DNA of 64,000 bases from assembly GCA_963847615.1 (NCBI GenBank), contig CAWKAN010000017.1, positions 558,001 through 622,000 of the forward strand, given 5' to 3'. Shown one piece after another: positions 9,484 to 18,833 of this stretch. Source of the stretch: Palsa-883 sp963847615. GTDB lineage: Bacteria > Pseudomonadota > Alphaproteobacteria > Acetobacterales > Acetobacteraceae. Positions within the stretch are counted from its first letter, which is position 1. Every line of letters starts with the position of its first letter. The notes beneath the pieces were generated by a model. It ran no database searches and had not been told where the DNA came from. It worked only from the letters and a program-made list of their open reading frames with translations. Both the position numbers and the translations under genes were made by a program.

Positions 9484-10404
9484 TTGCAACGGTCGATCCG
9501 ACGTAATCAGGGCTACGACCTGCTGGTGATTGGCGGCGGTATCGCCGGCCTGACCGCCGCGCTGCACGGAATGCGGCGTGGTCTTGCCACGGCAATACTG
9601 GAAGGCGAAATGATGTTCGGCGGCCAGGTGGCCACCGTCGCCTCGGTCGAAGGACTGCCGCTGGCGCAAGCCGCCTCGGGCGGGGACATCGCCGTAGCCA
9701 TGGTCGAGGCCCTGCGCGCCGGCGGCGCAACGGTGGTGGCCGAGGCCGCGACCGCCGTGACCGAAGGGGGCGCAGCCCTGCAGGTCGCCACCGCGACGCA
9801 GACGCTGCGGGCGAAATCCGTTGTCGTCGCGACCGGCTGCCGGCCGCGTCTGCTGGATGTCCCGGGCGAGGCGGCGTTGCGCGGACGCGGCGTGTCCCAT
9901 TGCGCGACCTGCGACGGGCCGTTGTTCCGCGGCGAGGCGGTGGTAGTCGCCGGCGGTGGCGATGCCGCGTTGCAGGAGGCCCTGACGCTCGCCGCGCTGT
10001 GCGGCCAGGTCAGCATCGTCGCCCGCGGCCGCCTGCGCGCCCGGCGCGGCTACGTCCAGCAGGCCACGGCAACATCGAACATCCGCTTCATCTGGGACAG
10101 CACGATCGACGCGGTGCTCGGCGGCGACCAGGTGACCGGCGTGCGGCTGCGCAACGTCAAGACCGGCGAGGCCAGCGAACTCGCCTGTGCGGGCGTGTTC
10201 GCCTATCTCGGCGGCATCCCGAACAGCGAGATCCTGCCGCCATCGGTGGCGCGCGACGAAGCGGGCTTCGTCGTCACCGATCCGACCTTCCGCACCGGCG
10301 GCAACGGGATCTATGCGGTCGGCGCCGTGCGCCATGGCTACTGCGGCGAACTGGTCAGCGCCGCCGGAGAGGCCGCTTCGGTGGTGCGGACGATCGCGGG
10401 ATAG
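9484..10404 (+). CDS. Thioredoxin-reductase-like FAD/NAD(P) disulfide oxidoreductase
   Basis: A 306-residue flavoprotein of the low-molecular-weight thioredoxin reductase fold, presumably cytoplasmic. FAD site GGGIAGLTAALHG near residues 17-29; redox pair in SHCATCDGP around residue 140; a glycine-rich second nucleotide site VVAGGGDAALQEAL; FAD-closing GIYAVGAVRHGYCGEL near 280. TTG at 9484 is the likely start: GGAAGGAAA lies upstream, across the selenoprotein stop, and nothing better is in frame. The gene begins 7 bases after the UGSC gene, so both are almost certainly one transcript. Inference: it supplies electrons to, or takes them from, the selenocysteine/cysteine centre of its neighbour. 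Compared with classical TrxB the NADP-domain motif is slightly degenerate (GGGDAA), so the electron donor is uncertain. Confidence 0.87.
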   Translation: MQRSIRRNQGYDLLVIGGGIAGLTAALHGMRRGLATAILEGEMMFGGQVATVASVEGLPLAQAASGGDIAVAMVEALRAGGATVVAEAATAVTEGGAALQVATATQTLRAKSVVVATGCRPRLLDVPGEAALRGRGVSHCATCDGPLFRGEAVVVAGGGDAALQEALTLAALCGQVSIVARGRLRARRGYVQQATATSNIRFIWDSTIDAVLGGDQVTGVRLRNVKTGEASELACAGVFAYLGGIPNSEILPPSVARDEAGFVVTDPTFRTGGNGIYAVGAVRHGYCGELVSAAGEAASVVRTIAG

Positions 10405-10436
10405 GTCGCGCGGCTGGCCCCAGGGCAAACGAGTGA

Positions 10437-10731
10437 AACAACAGCAAGCCGGGGCTCCGCCCCGGACCCCGCCAGGGGGCGTTGCCCCCGGCCCCCCCCA
10501 GAGGCAGCGGCCTCTGGACTCCATGACTGGGAGTGTGGGGAGGGGAAGGGGGCCTGTGGGCACGGTGCCGGTGCCGCCCGTCTCGACGGGCGGCACCGGC
10601 ACCGTGCCCACAGGCCCCCTTCCCCTCCCCACACTCCCAGTGAAGGGTTCCAAGGGCTCCGCCCTTGGCGGGGTTCCAAGGGGCAGCGCCCCTTGGTGGG
10701 GTCCGGGGCGAAGCCCCGGCTTGCTGTTGTT
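10437..10731. repeat. Nested palindromic intergenic element, copy 1
   Basis: A 295-bp structure of inverted repeats within inverted repeats. The outer arm AACAACAGCAAGCCGGGGC (10437-10455) pairs with 10713-10731. The core is a 56-bp perfect inverted repeat (10527-10582 with 10585-10640, 2-base loop). Smaller hairpins such as AAGGGCTCCGCCCTT and CCAAGGGGC..GCCCCTTGG fill the rest. It lies between convergent genes, so it could act as a bidirectional terminator. A second copy is at 51644-51952. Confidence 0.9.
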
Positions 10732-10766
10732 TCCCCCGATCGCCCCGGTCTCCCGCCGTTCGGACG

Positions 10767-11835
10767 CTACCGTCCGCCGAAGATGCCGGTCACCTCGGCA
10801 ACAAAGGCAGCGTTCTGCGCCATCATCGTTTCCAGCGGCAGGCGCCAGGCATGGAGCTGGTCGAACGGCGGGTTATCCTTCGCCGACGCCACGTCCTTGC
10901 GCACCGAGTAGAGGCCACGCACCGCCACGACCGAAGCCTGTCCCTGCCGCGACAGGTACCAGTTGGCGAACAGCTCACCCGCATGCGGGTGCGGCGCGCC
11001 GGCGATCTGAAACATTGAAAAAGTAAAGTAGGGCATGCCTTCGGGGGGGAAAATTGTGCGGATCGGCGCCCCTTTCATGCGGGCGGAGGTACTCGTTGGC
11101 GATCGAGAAGACGCCGACCGGCAGCTCGCCGCGCGCCACCGCCAGCACGCCCGGATCGAATGAGGTGAACATGCGCGGCTTTTGGGCGGCGAAGGCTTTC
11201 AGGTAATCGTCGCCGAGCTTCTCCTTCATGAAGGAATACATGGCCCAGCTCGAACCGCCGACCGTGATCGGCGCGGTGGCGATCTTGCCGCTCCACTTCG
11301 GATCGAGCAGATCGTGCCAGGTTTTCGGACTATCCGCGCCCTGCACAAGCTGCACGTTGTAGAACGGGACCATCACCGCCACGTTCGCGGCGTACCAATA
11401 GCCCGGGTGCTTGGTTCCTTCCGGGTACTTATCGGCGGACGGCGCCGCCCAGGGGCGAACCAGCTTCGCCTTGATCAAATTCTCGGTCAGGATTTCCGAA
11501 CTGCTGCCCATCACGTCGTCCTGGGTGACCCCCGCCTGGGCTTCGGTGCGCACCCGCTCGTACAGCCGGCCGGTGACCATGCTGATGACCGAGACGCGCA
11601 CGCATGGAAACTCCTTCTCGAAGGGCTTGATGATCTCGCGCTCGTCAGCGCCCGCCTGGGCGGTGTAATAGGTCACCTGGCCCTCGGCGCACGCCGCCTT
11701 GACCAGTTCGGGCGAGCCGATGGTTTCCCCGTCGATGACGTTGGACGGCAGCTGTGCGAGGGCGGTTCCGCTCCCGAGCAGCGCGGTCAGCGCCAGCGGC
11801 CCGAACAACCGATGGCAGAGCGTACGGATGGTCAT
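10767..11835 (-). CDS. ABC transporter periplasmic binding protein (Fe3+/polyamine/phosphonate type), one frameshift
   Basis: Extracytoplasmic solute-binding protein of the iron(III)/spermidine/2-aminoethylphosphonate superfamily. The signal peptide is residues 1-27 (MTIRTLCHRLFGPLALTALL, cut after ALA). The mature part shows TYYTAQAGADEREIIKPFEK near the start and DVMGSSSEILTENLIKAKLV, typical of this fold. The frame changes near 11080: after SIANEYLR the continuation MKGAPIRTIFPPEGMPYFTF is in another frame and runs to 10767. Total about 355 residues, normal. It is the last gene of a three-gene operon (ATPase, permease, binding protein), 30 bases after the permease. Iron is possible, but the ligand cannot be read from the sequence. 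Confidence 0.85.
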
Positions 11836-11865
11836 GGATACCTCCCAGTTTCGTTTTGCAAGGGC

Positions 11866-13635
11866 TCAGCTTCCGGGCGCGAGGGTTGGACCAGCCCCGG
11901 CCTTGATCAGCCGGCTCAACACCACAAGGGTCAGAATGATGACGGTCTGGACCAGCGCCATGACCGCGACCACGCCGGTCGATCCGCGCGCCCACAGGTC
12001 GAACATGGTGACGGAAAACACCTGCGTGTCGGCGGTATAGAGGAACAGCGCGGTGGCGATCTCGCGGAACGACAGCGCCAGCAGGAATGTCATGGCGGCG
12101 AGAATGCCCGGCCAGCTCAGCGGCACGACGATGCGGCGCAGGGTGTAGAGGAAGCCGGCGCCGGACAGCCGCGAGCTTTCCTCCAACTCGTTGTGGATCT
12201 GCACCAGAGAGCCGGTGATGGATCGCACGCCCTGCGGCGCGAACTGCGAGACATAGGCAAAGATCATGATCCACAGCGAACCGTACAGCCCGACCGGAAG
12301 GGTGATCCAGGACCACAGGTAACCGAGTCCAATGATGAGACCTGGTATCGCCACCGGCAGCACCATGATCGTGTCGAGCACGCGCCGCCCGCGCAATCTT
12401 GTGCGGCTGACGGTGTAGGCCACGGCGAAGTAGAGCACGCTGCCGATCAGGACCGTACCCAGGCCGACCAACAACGAGTTCCACAACGACGCTTGCACCA
12501 CCGGATCGCTCAGCGTGGACTGAAACTGCGCCAAGCCGAATTGCCTGGGGTCGAACAGGGTGGACAGCGACGTATAGAACAGGTTGCGCCGCAGCGCGAT
12601 CAGCAGCAGCGCGGCATAGGGCAGCAGCACGTTGGCCAGCAGGAACAGGAACACCAGCACCGCCAACGGCCATCGCAGCATGCCGAGGTCCATCGGCCGC
12701 GGTCGCAATCCCTTGCCGGACACCGTGACATAGCTGCGGTGGCGCATGACCCGGTGCTGCAGCCACACCAGGGACATGGTCACCATCATCATCAGCACGC
12801 CCAGGGCGGAGGCCTGATTGACCTTCGGCGGGGCGAAGCCGATCAGGTCCCAGATGCGCACCGACACGAAGTGGATGTTGCCGGGCTCCCCCAGCACCGC
12901 GGGGATCGCGAACAGGGAGATCAGCAGGACGAACACCAGAAGCGAGGCCGACAGCAGCGCCGGCGACACCAGCGGCAGCGTGACCTTCAGCATCGTCCTG
13001 ACCTGGCCCGCGCCGGACATGATGGACGCTTCCTCGAGCGTGGCATCCATGTTGCGCAGGGCCGCCGATACCAACAGGAACGCGTACGGCGCGTAATAGA
13101 TCGAAAACACGAACGCGATGCCGGGCAACGAGTAGATGTTGACGGTGAACGGCAGATGCAGCTCGCGCGCGAACAGATTGATCAGGCCGGAGTGCGGCGA
13201 TGCCAGGATGTCCCAGGCGAAGGCGCCGACCAGCGGCGAAACGAACATCGGCAACAGCGCGATCACCGCGACGCCACCGCGACCGGGCAGGTTGGTCCGG
13301 ATCGCCAGCCATGCCGATACCGCCCCGATCGTGACGGCGCCGATGGTGCCGAACATCGCCGCGCCGAGCGTGGTTTCAACCAGGTCGGCGAAGCCGGATG
13401 AGAGGATCAGGTCGAGGTAGTTCCGCAGCGTGGCGCCTGCCCAATCGAAATGCAGTGCCCGCGGCGGCTCGCTGAGGAAGGAACCAATCACCAGCACGAT
13501 AACGGGGAATATGATCAGGATGGAGACGATCACCAGCAGCACCGCCATCGCGCCGTACGGCGCAATCGCCACCGCGCGGCCCTGGATGCGCTGGTCGCTG
13601 GCGGCGGCGGCAGTGGCAGTGGCGGCGGTGCTCAT
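11866..13635 (-). CDS. ABC transporter permease, fused two-domain (FbpB-like)
   Basis: A 589-residue inner-membrane permease with two successive binding-protein-dependent transport domains, the arrangement of iron(III) importers such as FbpB. About twelve hydrophobic segments; the two EAA loops are visible as ATLEEASIMSGAGQVRTMLK near residue 205 and ELEESSRLSGAGFLYTLRRI near 490. The start ATG at 13635 overlaps the ATPase stop by 4 bases, so translation is coupled. Intact, with no frameshift. Confidence 0.9.
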   Translation of the reverse strand: MSTAATATAAAASDQRIQGRAVAIAPYGAMAVLLVIVSILIIFPVIVLVIGSFLSEPPRALHFDWAGATLRNYLDLILSSGFADLVETTLGAAMFGTIGAVTIGAVSAWLAIRTNLPGRGGVAVIALLPMFVSPLVGAFAWDILASPHSGLINLFARELHLPFTVNIYSLPGIAFVFSIYYAPYAFLLVSAALRNMDATLEEASIMSGAGQVRTMLKVTLPLVSPALLSASLLVFVLLISLFAIPAVLGEPGNIHFVSVRIWDLIGFAPPKVNQASALGVLMMMVTMSLVWLQHRVMRHRSYVTVSGKGLRPRPMDLGMLRWPLAVLVFLFLLANVLLPYAALLLIALRRNLFYTSLSTLFDPRQFGLAQFQSTLSDPVVQASLWNSLLVGLGTVLIGSVLYFAVAYTVSRTRLRGRRVLDTIMVLPVAIPGLIIGLGYLWSWITLPVGLYGSLWIMIFAYVSQFAPQGVRSITGSLVQIHNELEESSRLSGAGFLYTLRRIVVPLSWPGILAAMTFLLALSFREIATALFLYTADTQVFSVTMFDLWARGSTGVVAVMALVQTVIILTLVVLSRLIKAGAGPTLAPGS

Positions 13636-14726
13636 GGCGCCTGCCGGGGCAGGATGCGCGTGCTCTCCATTGGCAAGTGGAGCATGGCGTCGGCCCCTTC
13701 GCCAATGAGGTCGCGGGTTCCGATGGCGACCACGCAGAACCGCAGACCAGCCCAGTCCATCGTGTAACGCGTCAACGTGCCCTGGAACTGCCGATGTGCG
13801 ATGCGAACCTTGTGCCCGCCGGTCGAGGCATCGGAAGCGGCCAGGGTGCAGTCCTCGGGATGAATGACCACATCCACCCGATCGCCGACCGAGACCGGTT
13901 CCTCGCGCGAGGCGTAGAGTTCGTGGCCACCGTGGATGCCCAGCCGGCAGAGGCTGCCTTCCAGCACATCCAACACAGTGGCTTCGAAGATGTTCGCCGA
14001 TGAGATGAATTCCGCGACGAAGCGGGTCTTCGGCCGGATATAGATGTCCAGCGGCGCGCCGATCTGGATGATCTTGCCGTGATCCATGATGATGATCCGG
14101 TCGGCAAGCTCGACGGCTTCCGCCTGATCGTGGGTGACGTAGATGCTGGTCAGCCCGGTGCGCCGCTGCAGATTCTTGAGCTCGATGCGCAGACCTTCCC
14201 GCAGCTTGAGATCGAGGTTGGACAACGGTTCATCGAACAGCAACAAGGCCGGATCGAACACCAAAGCCCGCGCCAGCGCGACCCGTTGCATCTGCCCCCC
14301 CGACAGGGCGGTTGCGGGCCGTGTCGCCTGGCCGGCGAGCCCCACCAGGTCCAGCACCCGCGTCACCTTGTCCCGCAGGTCTGCTTGGCCGACCCGTCGC
14401 GCGCGCAGCGGATAGGCGACGTTCTCGAACACCGTCATGTGCGGCCAGATCGCATAGGACTGGAACACCATGCCGATGTCGCGGCGTTCCGGCGCCACAA
14501 ACACTTTGCGCATGGGCGCGGAGACCAGCGCCCCGTTCAGCGCGATCGTGCCGTCATCCGGCTTTTCCAGGCCGGCGATCAGCCGCAGGGTGGTTGTCTT
14601 GCCGCATCCGCTGGGACCAAGCAGGACGACGAACTCACCTTGATCGACCGAGAACGAAATGTTGTTGACCGCGACGTGGGAGCCAAAACGCTTCAGCAGG
14701 CCTTGCACTTCGCATTTCGCGCTCAT
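13632..14726 (-). CDS. ABC transporter ATP-binding protein (Fe3+/polyamine type)
   Basis: A 364-residue ATPase that powers the importer. Walker A GPSGCGKTTT, Q-loop VFQSYAIWPHM, signature LSGGQMQRVALARAL, Walker B LLLFDEPLSNLD and H-loop YVTHDQAEA are all intact. After about residue 240 comes a TOBE-type C-terminal domain, as in FbpC/PotA proteins. I use the ATG at 14726 (MSAKCEVQG), not the earlier in-frame codon 108 bases upstream, because similarity begins here. First gene of its operon; permease and binding protein follow. Substrate undetermined. Confidence 0.92.
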   Translation of the reverse strand: MSAKCEVQGLLKRFGSHVAVNNISFSVDQGEFVVLLGPSGCGKTTTLRLIAGLEKPDDGTIALNGALVSAPMRKVFVAPERRDIGMVFQSYAIWPHMTVFENVAYPLRARRVGQADLRDKVTRVLDLVGLAGQATRPATALSGGQMQRVALARALVFDPALLLFDEPLSNLDLKLREGLRIELKNLQRRTGLTSIYVTHDQAEAVELADRIIIMDHGKIIQIGAPLDIYIRPKTRFVAEFISSANIFEATVLDVLEGSLCRLGIHGGHELYASREEPVSVGDRVDVVIHPEDCTLAASDASTGGHKVRIAHRQFQGTLTRYTMDWAGLRFCVVAIGTRDLIGEGADAMLHLPMESTRILPRQAP

Positions 14727-15161
14727 CGGCTCGCTGGCGCCCCACCGATGACATGCCGGGCAGGGCACCGCCTGGTCGCCGCGCACCGCGGGCAAGACCG
14801 CATGTTGCCACCTGCAAACATCGACGTCTCCCACAAGGCGAGGCCGGCAGCCACGCCGATTGCACCGTATCGTGATCGGTCAGAGCGCGGAGTCAAGGGC
14901 AGCCGACAGTCGGTCGATGAAAGCGAGAGCTTGTGCGGCGCGCACGGCATTGGCGCAGCTCAGGCGGCACCCGTCGCGGCGATGCCCGCACGCGTTGCCC
15001 TGCGTCGGCTTCGGCATCGTGCCGAGGTGCACCAACCGGCGACCGCGACGCATCCCGGAACAGCGGCCGGGCCGGGGGAAAAAGCCGTCGGTCCAACCGG
15101 GATCAACCGCAGGCGACGCTGCGCCCGCAACCGCGGGCGGCCAGCGGGGCGAACGCGGCGC
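14727..15161. other. Intergenic interval, no gene seen
   Basis: About 435 bases between the ATPase start and the aconitase-like stop, both minus strand. It should contain the promoter of the ABC operon. I see no convincing -35/-10 pair, RNA gene or repeat. Confidence 0.4.
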
Positions 15162-17806
15162 TCACGCTGCCTGCAAACTGTTCAGCACGTAGGGCAGGAT
15201 GCCGCCGCTGCGAACCCAATCGGCTTCGCGCCTGGTGTCGACGCGGGAGAGCAGGCGGATCGTCTCCGACCGGCCATCCGGGCGGTGCACCCGCACGGCG
15301 ACGCTGGCGCCGGGCACGCGTGCCGCGGCGACATCGGCAATGTCGAAGGTTTCCTCGCCGCCCCAACCCAGGCTGTGGCGTGACAGGCCCGGCGGGAACT
15401 GCAGCGGCAGCACGCCCATCCCGACCAGGTTCGAGCGGTGGATGCGCTCGAAGCTCTCGGCGATGACCACGCGCACGCCGAGCAGGCGCGTGCCTTTCGC
15501 GGCCCAGTCGCGCGAGGAGCCGCAGCCGTAGTTCCGGCCGGCGACGACGACCACGGGCTGGCGATCCGCGCGGTAGCGCTCGGCCGCCTGGAACACCGTC
15601 ATGGTCTGCCCGCTGGGCTGGTGGCAGGTGAAGCCGCCCTCGCGGTCGGGCACCAGTTCGTTGCGCAGGCGCAGGTTGGCGAAGCTGCCGCGGATCATCA
15701 CCTCATGGTTGGCGCGCCGGCCGATATAGGTGCCGAATTGCTGCGCCGGCACGGCGTGGGCCGCGAGATAGATCCCCGCTTCCGAAGCCTCGGGAATGCT
15801 GCCGCCCGGCGAAATGTGATCGGTCGTGACGTCGTCGCCCAGCAGGAGCAGGATGCGCGCGCCGAGGATCGCCGCATCCGCATCCTCCGCTGCCTCGAAG
15901 AAGGGCGGCCGGCGCAGGTACATGCTGTGCGGATCCCACTCGAAGGTCGGCGCGCTGCCATGCGGGATCGCGGCCCATTGCGGCCCGGGATCGGCGAAGC
16001 GGTCATAGGCGGCGTGGAACAGATCGCCGGTCAGCGCGCCATCGAGCTGGGCGCGAATCTCGGCGTCGCTCGGCCAGATGTCGGCCAGGAACACCGGCTG
16101 GCCATCCGTCCCGTCGCCCAGCTTGTCGCGCGTGAGATCGTGCAGGATCGATCCGGCAATGGCATAGGCCACCACCAGGGGCGGCGATGCCAGGAAGGTC
16201 GCGCGCACCGACGGCGTTCAGGCGGCCGTCAAAATTCCGGTTGCTGGAGATCACGCCGACCGCCACCAGCTCGCGCGCGGCGATTTCGGCGGCGATCTCC
16301 TGGGCGAGCGCACCGGAGCCGCTGCCGCAGCTCATGCAGCCGAAGCCGACGAGATGGAAGCCGAGAGCGTTCAGCGCCTGGTCGAGGCCCGCCTTGGCCA
16401 GCATGGCCGGCACGACGCGCGAGCCGGGGGAGAACGAGGTCTTCACCCAGGGCTTGGCGCGCAGTCCCTTCGCGACGGCGTTGCGCGCGAGCAAGCCGGC
16501 CGCAATCATCTGATACGGATTCGCCGTGTTGGTGCAGGACGCGATCGCGGCAATGGCGACGTCGCCGTGCTGCAACGGGCGCGTTGCGGCGGTGACCGAA
16601 GGCGCCGGCAGGCCGGCCGTGCCGCGGGCGGCGTAGGTGGTGCGAAACCGCTGCGGTGCGTCCGCCACGCGCGACCAGGCTCTCCGGCCGCGACGGTCCG
16701 GCCAGCGACGGCTGCACGCTGCCGAGATCGAATTCCAGCACCGTCTGGAACGCCGGTTCCTGCGCGCGCCACAACCCTTGGGCTTTGGCATATTGTTCGA
16801 CCAGCGCAACATGGGCGTCCGCGCGGCCGGTTTGCCGGAGATACCGCAGCGTCTCCGCGTCGATCGGGAAGAAGCCCATCGTGGCACCGTATTCGGGCGC
16901 CATGTTGGCGATGGTTGCCCGGTCGGGCAGCGAGAGATGGTCCAGCGCCGGGCCGCAGAACTCGACCACGGCCGCCAGCACGTCCGCGCCACGCAGCAGG
17001 CGGGTGATCGCCAGCACGATATCGGTGCACATCACGCCAGGGCGCGGCGTGCCGATCAGCCGGCACCCCACCACGCGCGGTGTCGGCAAGCCGACCGGCT
17101 GGCCGAACATTGCAGTTGCCGCCTCGATCCCGCCCACGCCCCAACCGAACACCGCGAGCGCGTTGACCATCGTCGTGTGGCTGTCCATGCCGACCAGGCT
17201 GTCGGGGAAAGCCATGGTGTGCCCGTCGCGTTCGGCGCAGGCCACCACCTGGGCGAAGTGCTCGATGTTCACCTGGTGCACGATGCCGTTGCCGGGCGGC
17301 ACCACGCGCAGGTTGCGGAATTGCCCCATCGCCCATTTGACCACGCCGTAACGTTCGCGGTTGCGCTCCAGCTCGGCGTGGACGTTGCGGGCATAGGCGT
17401 CCGGCGTGCCGGCGAAGTCCACGCGGACGGAGTGGTCGATCACCAGGTCGGTGGCGACGCTGGGATCGACCCGCCGCGGGTCCAGGCCGCGCGCGGCCAT
17501 CACGTCGCGCATCGCGGCCAGGTCGATCAGCAGCGGCACGCCGGAGGAATCGGGCATCAATACGCGGACCGGATGAAACGCCACCTCCCGCCCCAACGCC
17601 ACCGGATCCGGCCAGCGGGCCAAGGCGGCGATGTCGTCTGGCGTGACCGTGACGCCATCCTCATGGCGAACCAGGTTTTCCAGCAGCACCTTCAGCGCCA
17701 CCGGCATCCGACCAAGCTCGACGCCGAGCGCATGGCCAACCGCCGGGAGGCTGTGATAGGCGACCGTGCCGTTGAGTTTCTGCAACGAACCGAACGAATT
17801 TGGCAT
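15162..17806 (-). CDS. Aconitase-family hydratase (AcnA-like paralogue), two frameshifts
   Basis: About 881 residues when read through; the family catalyses citrate/isocitrate or 2-methylcitrate-type hydration with a 4Fe-4S cluster. N-terminal part from MPNSFGSLQKLNGTVAYHSL shows HQVNIEHFAQVV and GMDSHTTMVNALAVFGWGVG. Cluster cysteines are in AIASCTNTANPYQMI and GFGCMSCGSGSGAL; classical AcnA has a TTCIGNSG form, so this is a divergent paralogue. The C-terminal swivel domain has GRNYGCGSSRDWAAKG. The frame changes near 16668 and near 16205. The gene follows the lyase gene by 20 bases, so the pair probably acts in sequence on a citrate-like intermediate (methylcitrate or dimethylmalate style). 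That pathway is inference. Confidence 0.82.
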
Positions 17807-17826
17807 TGGCTTGGGGCTTGCTGGGT

Positions 17827-18744
17827 TCAGGTTGCGTCGGGCGGAGCGGCGAACGACCGCTCCAGGTCGCGGAGCTGGCCGAGGCCCATCAGTTCGTTGA
17901 GTTCGCCGAACGAGACCAGCAGGTCCGGGCGATCGATCACCCGGCCCTCCGCGATGGACTGGCCGAGCGTGGCGAGCGCGTTCTTCATGCCCTGGATCGC
18001 CGCCGCGGTCAGCATGCGCGGGAAGGACACCGCCTTCACGCCGAGATCCTCCAGCTGCCGCGTGGACAGCAGCGGCGTGGTGGGGCGCTGGCGGATGCCG
18101 AAGCCCATGTTCACCGTCAGCGGCTTGATGACGTTGCGCGCGACCGTGCCGATGTCCTCGGCGGTCAGCAGCGCGTCGGCGAACAGCAGGTCGGCGCCGG
18201 CCTCGGCATACAGGTTCAGCCGGCGGATCGCTTCGCCGAGACCATGGATCGCGGTGGCATCGGTGCGGGCCTTGATGACGAAGTCCGGATCGCGCCGGGC
18301 TTCGGCCGCGGCGCGGATTTTTTCCGCCGCCTCCTCGGCTGAAATGACCTGCTTGCCCGCCATGTGGCCGCAGCGCTTCGGCCAGACCTGGTCCTCGATC
18401 ATCAGGCAGGCGAGGCCCGCACGCTCGAACCCCTGCACGGTGAAGTAGACGTTCAGCGCGTTGCCATAGCCGGTGTCGCCGTCGGCGGCGAGCGGGATGG
18501 TGCTGATCGCGGCGAGTGCGGCGGAGGCGCGCAGGTTCTCGGCGTAGCCCATGAGACCGACATCGGCCCAGCCGAGGTTGCTTTCGCTCAGGCCGGCGCC
18601 GCTGATGGCGGCGGTCTTGTAGCCCATCTGTTCGACCAGGCGCAGGCTGAACCCGTCATAGACGCCGGGGGTGACCATGATGGTAGGTTCGGCGAGCAGC
18701 GCGCGCAGCCTTGCGCCGGGGGAGAGCGAGTTGGTCGGGTCCAT
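17827..18744 (-). CDS. Isocitrate lyase / PEP mutase family protein (2-methylisocitrate-lyase-like)
   Basis: A 305-residue TIM-barrel carbon-carbon lyase. PKRCGHMAGK around residue 125 is the catalytic-loop motif of isocitrate and methylisocitrate lyases; AADGDTGYGNALNVYFTVQG holds the metal-binding acid residues. Such enzymes split a 2-alkylmalate or isocitrate-like acid into pyruvate or glyoxylate plus a second acid. ATG at 18744 is chosen; a GTG three codons earlier is possible, but AGGGTGG upstream fits the ATG. First gene of an operon with the aconitase-like hydratase and divergent from a GntR regulator. PrpB is the nearest named comparison, but no prpC is seen. Confidence 0.85.
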   Translation of the reverse strand: MDPTNSLSPGARLRALLAEPTIMVTPGVYDGFSLRLVEQMGYKTAAISGAGLSESNLGWADVGLMGYAENLRASAALAAISTIPLAADGDTGYGNALNVYFTVQGFERAGLACLMIEDQVWPKRCGHMAGKQVISAEEAAEKIRAAAEARRDPDFVIKARTDATAIHGLGEAIRRLNLYAEAGADLLFADALLTAEDIGTVARNVIKPLTVNMGFGIRQRPTTPLLSTRQLEDLGVKAVSFPRMLTAAAIQGMKNALATLGQSIAEGRVIDRPDLLVSFGELNELMGLGQLRDLERSFAAPPDAT

Positions 18745-18767
18745 CGTTGCCACCCTGATTTATCCGG

Positions 18768-18797
18768 AGCCTAGACGCGGGGCGCTGAATCTGTCAA
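18768..18797 (-). promoter_or_regulatory. Sigma-70-type promoter for the lyase-hydratase operon
   Basis: On the minus strand TTGACA (18797-18792) is followed after 18 bases by TAGGCT (18773-18768), giving a start about 20 bases before the lyase ATG. It lies in the 90-bp divergent gap shared with the GntR gene, so the regulator probably acts here. No clear operator palindrome is seen. Confidence 0.55.
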
Positions 18798-18833
18798 CAC
18801 TTCGAAGTAAAAGCGGGAGGAAACAGCCGAAGC

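Noticed and set aside
10437..10731. Insertion sequence or large terminator only
   Set aside because: No coding capacity and no target duplication; 295 bp of nested stems exceeds a terminator, though termination may be a side effect.
11182..13401. 739-codon plus-strand ORF opposite the ABC permease
   Set aside because: His/Gln/Arg-rich antisense reading with no domain; the permease on the other strand is intact and typical.
15162..17806. Housekeeping aconitase acnA
   Set aside because: The cluster-binding block differs from classical AcnA and the gene is coupled to a lyase under GntR control, so the symbol was withheld.
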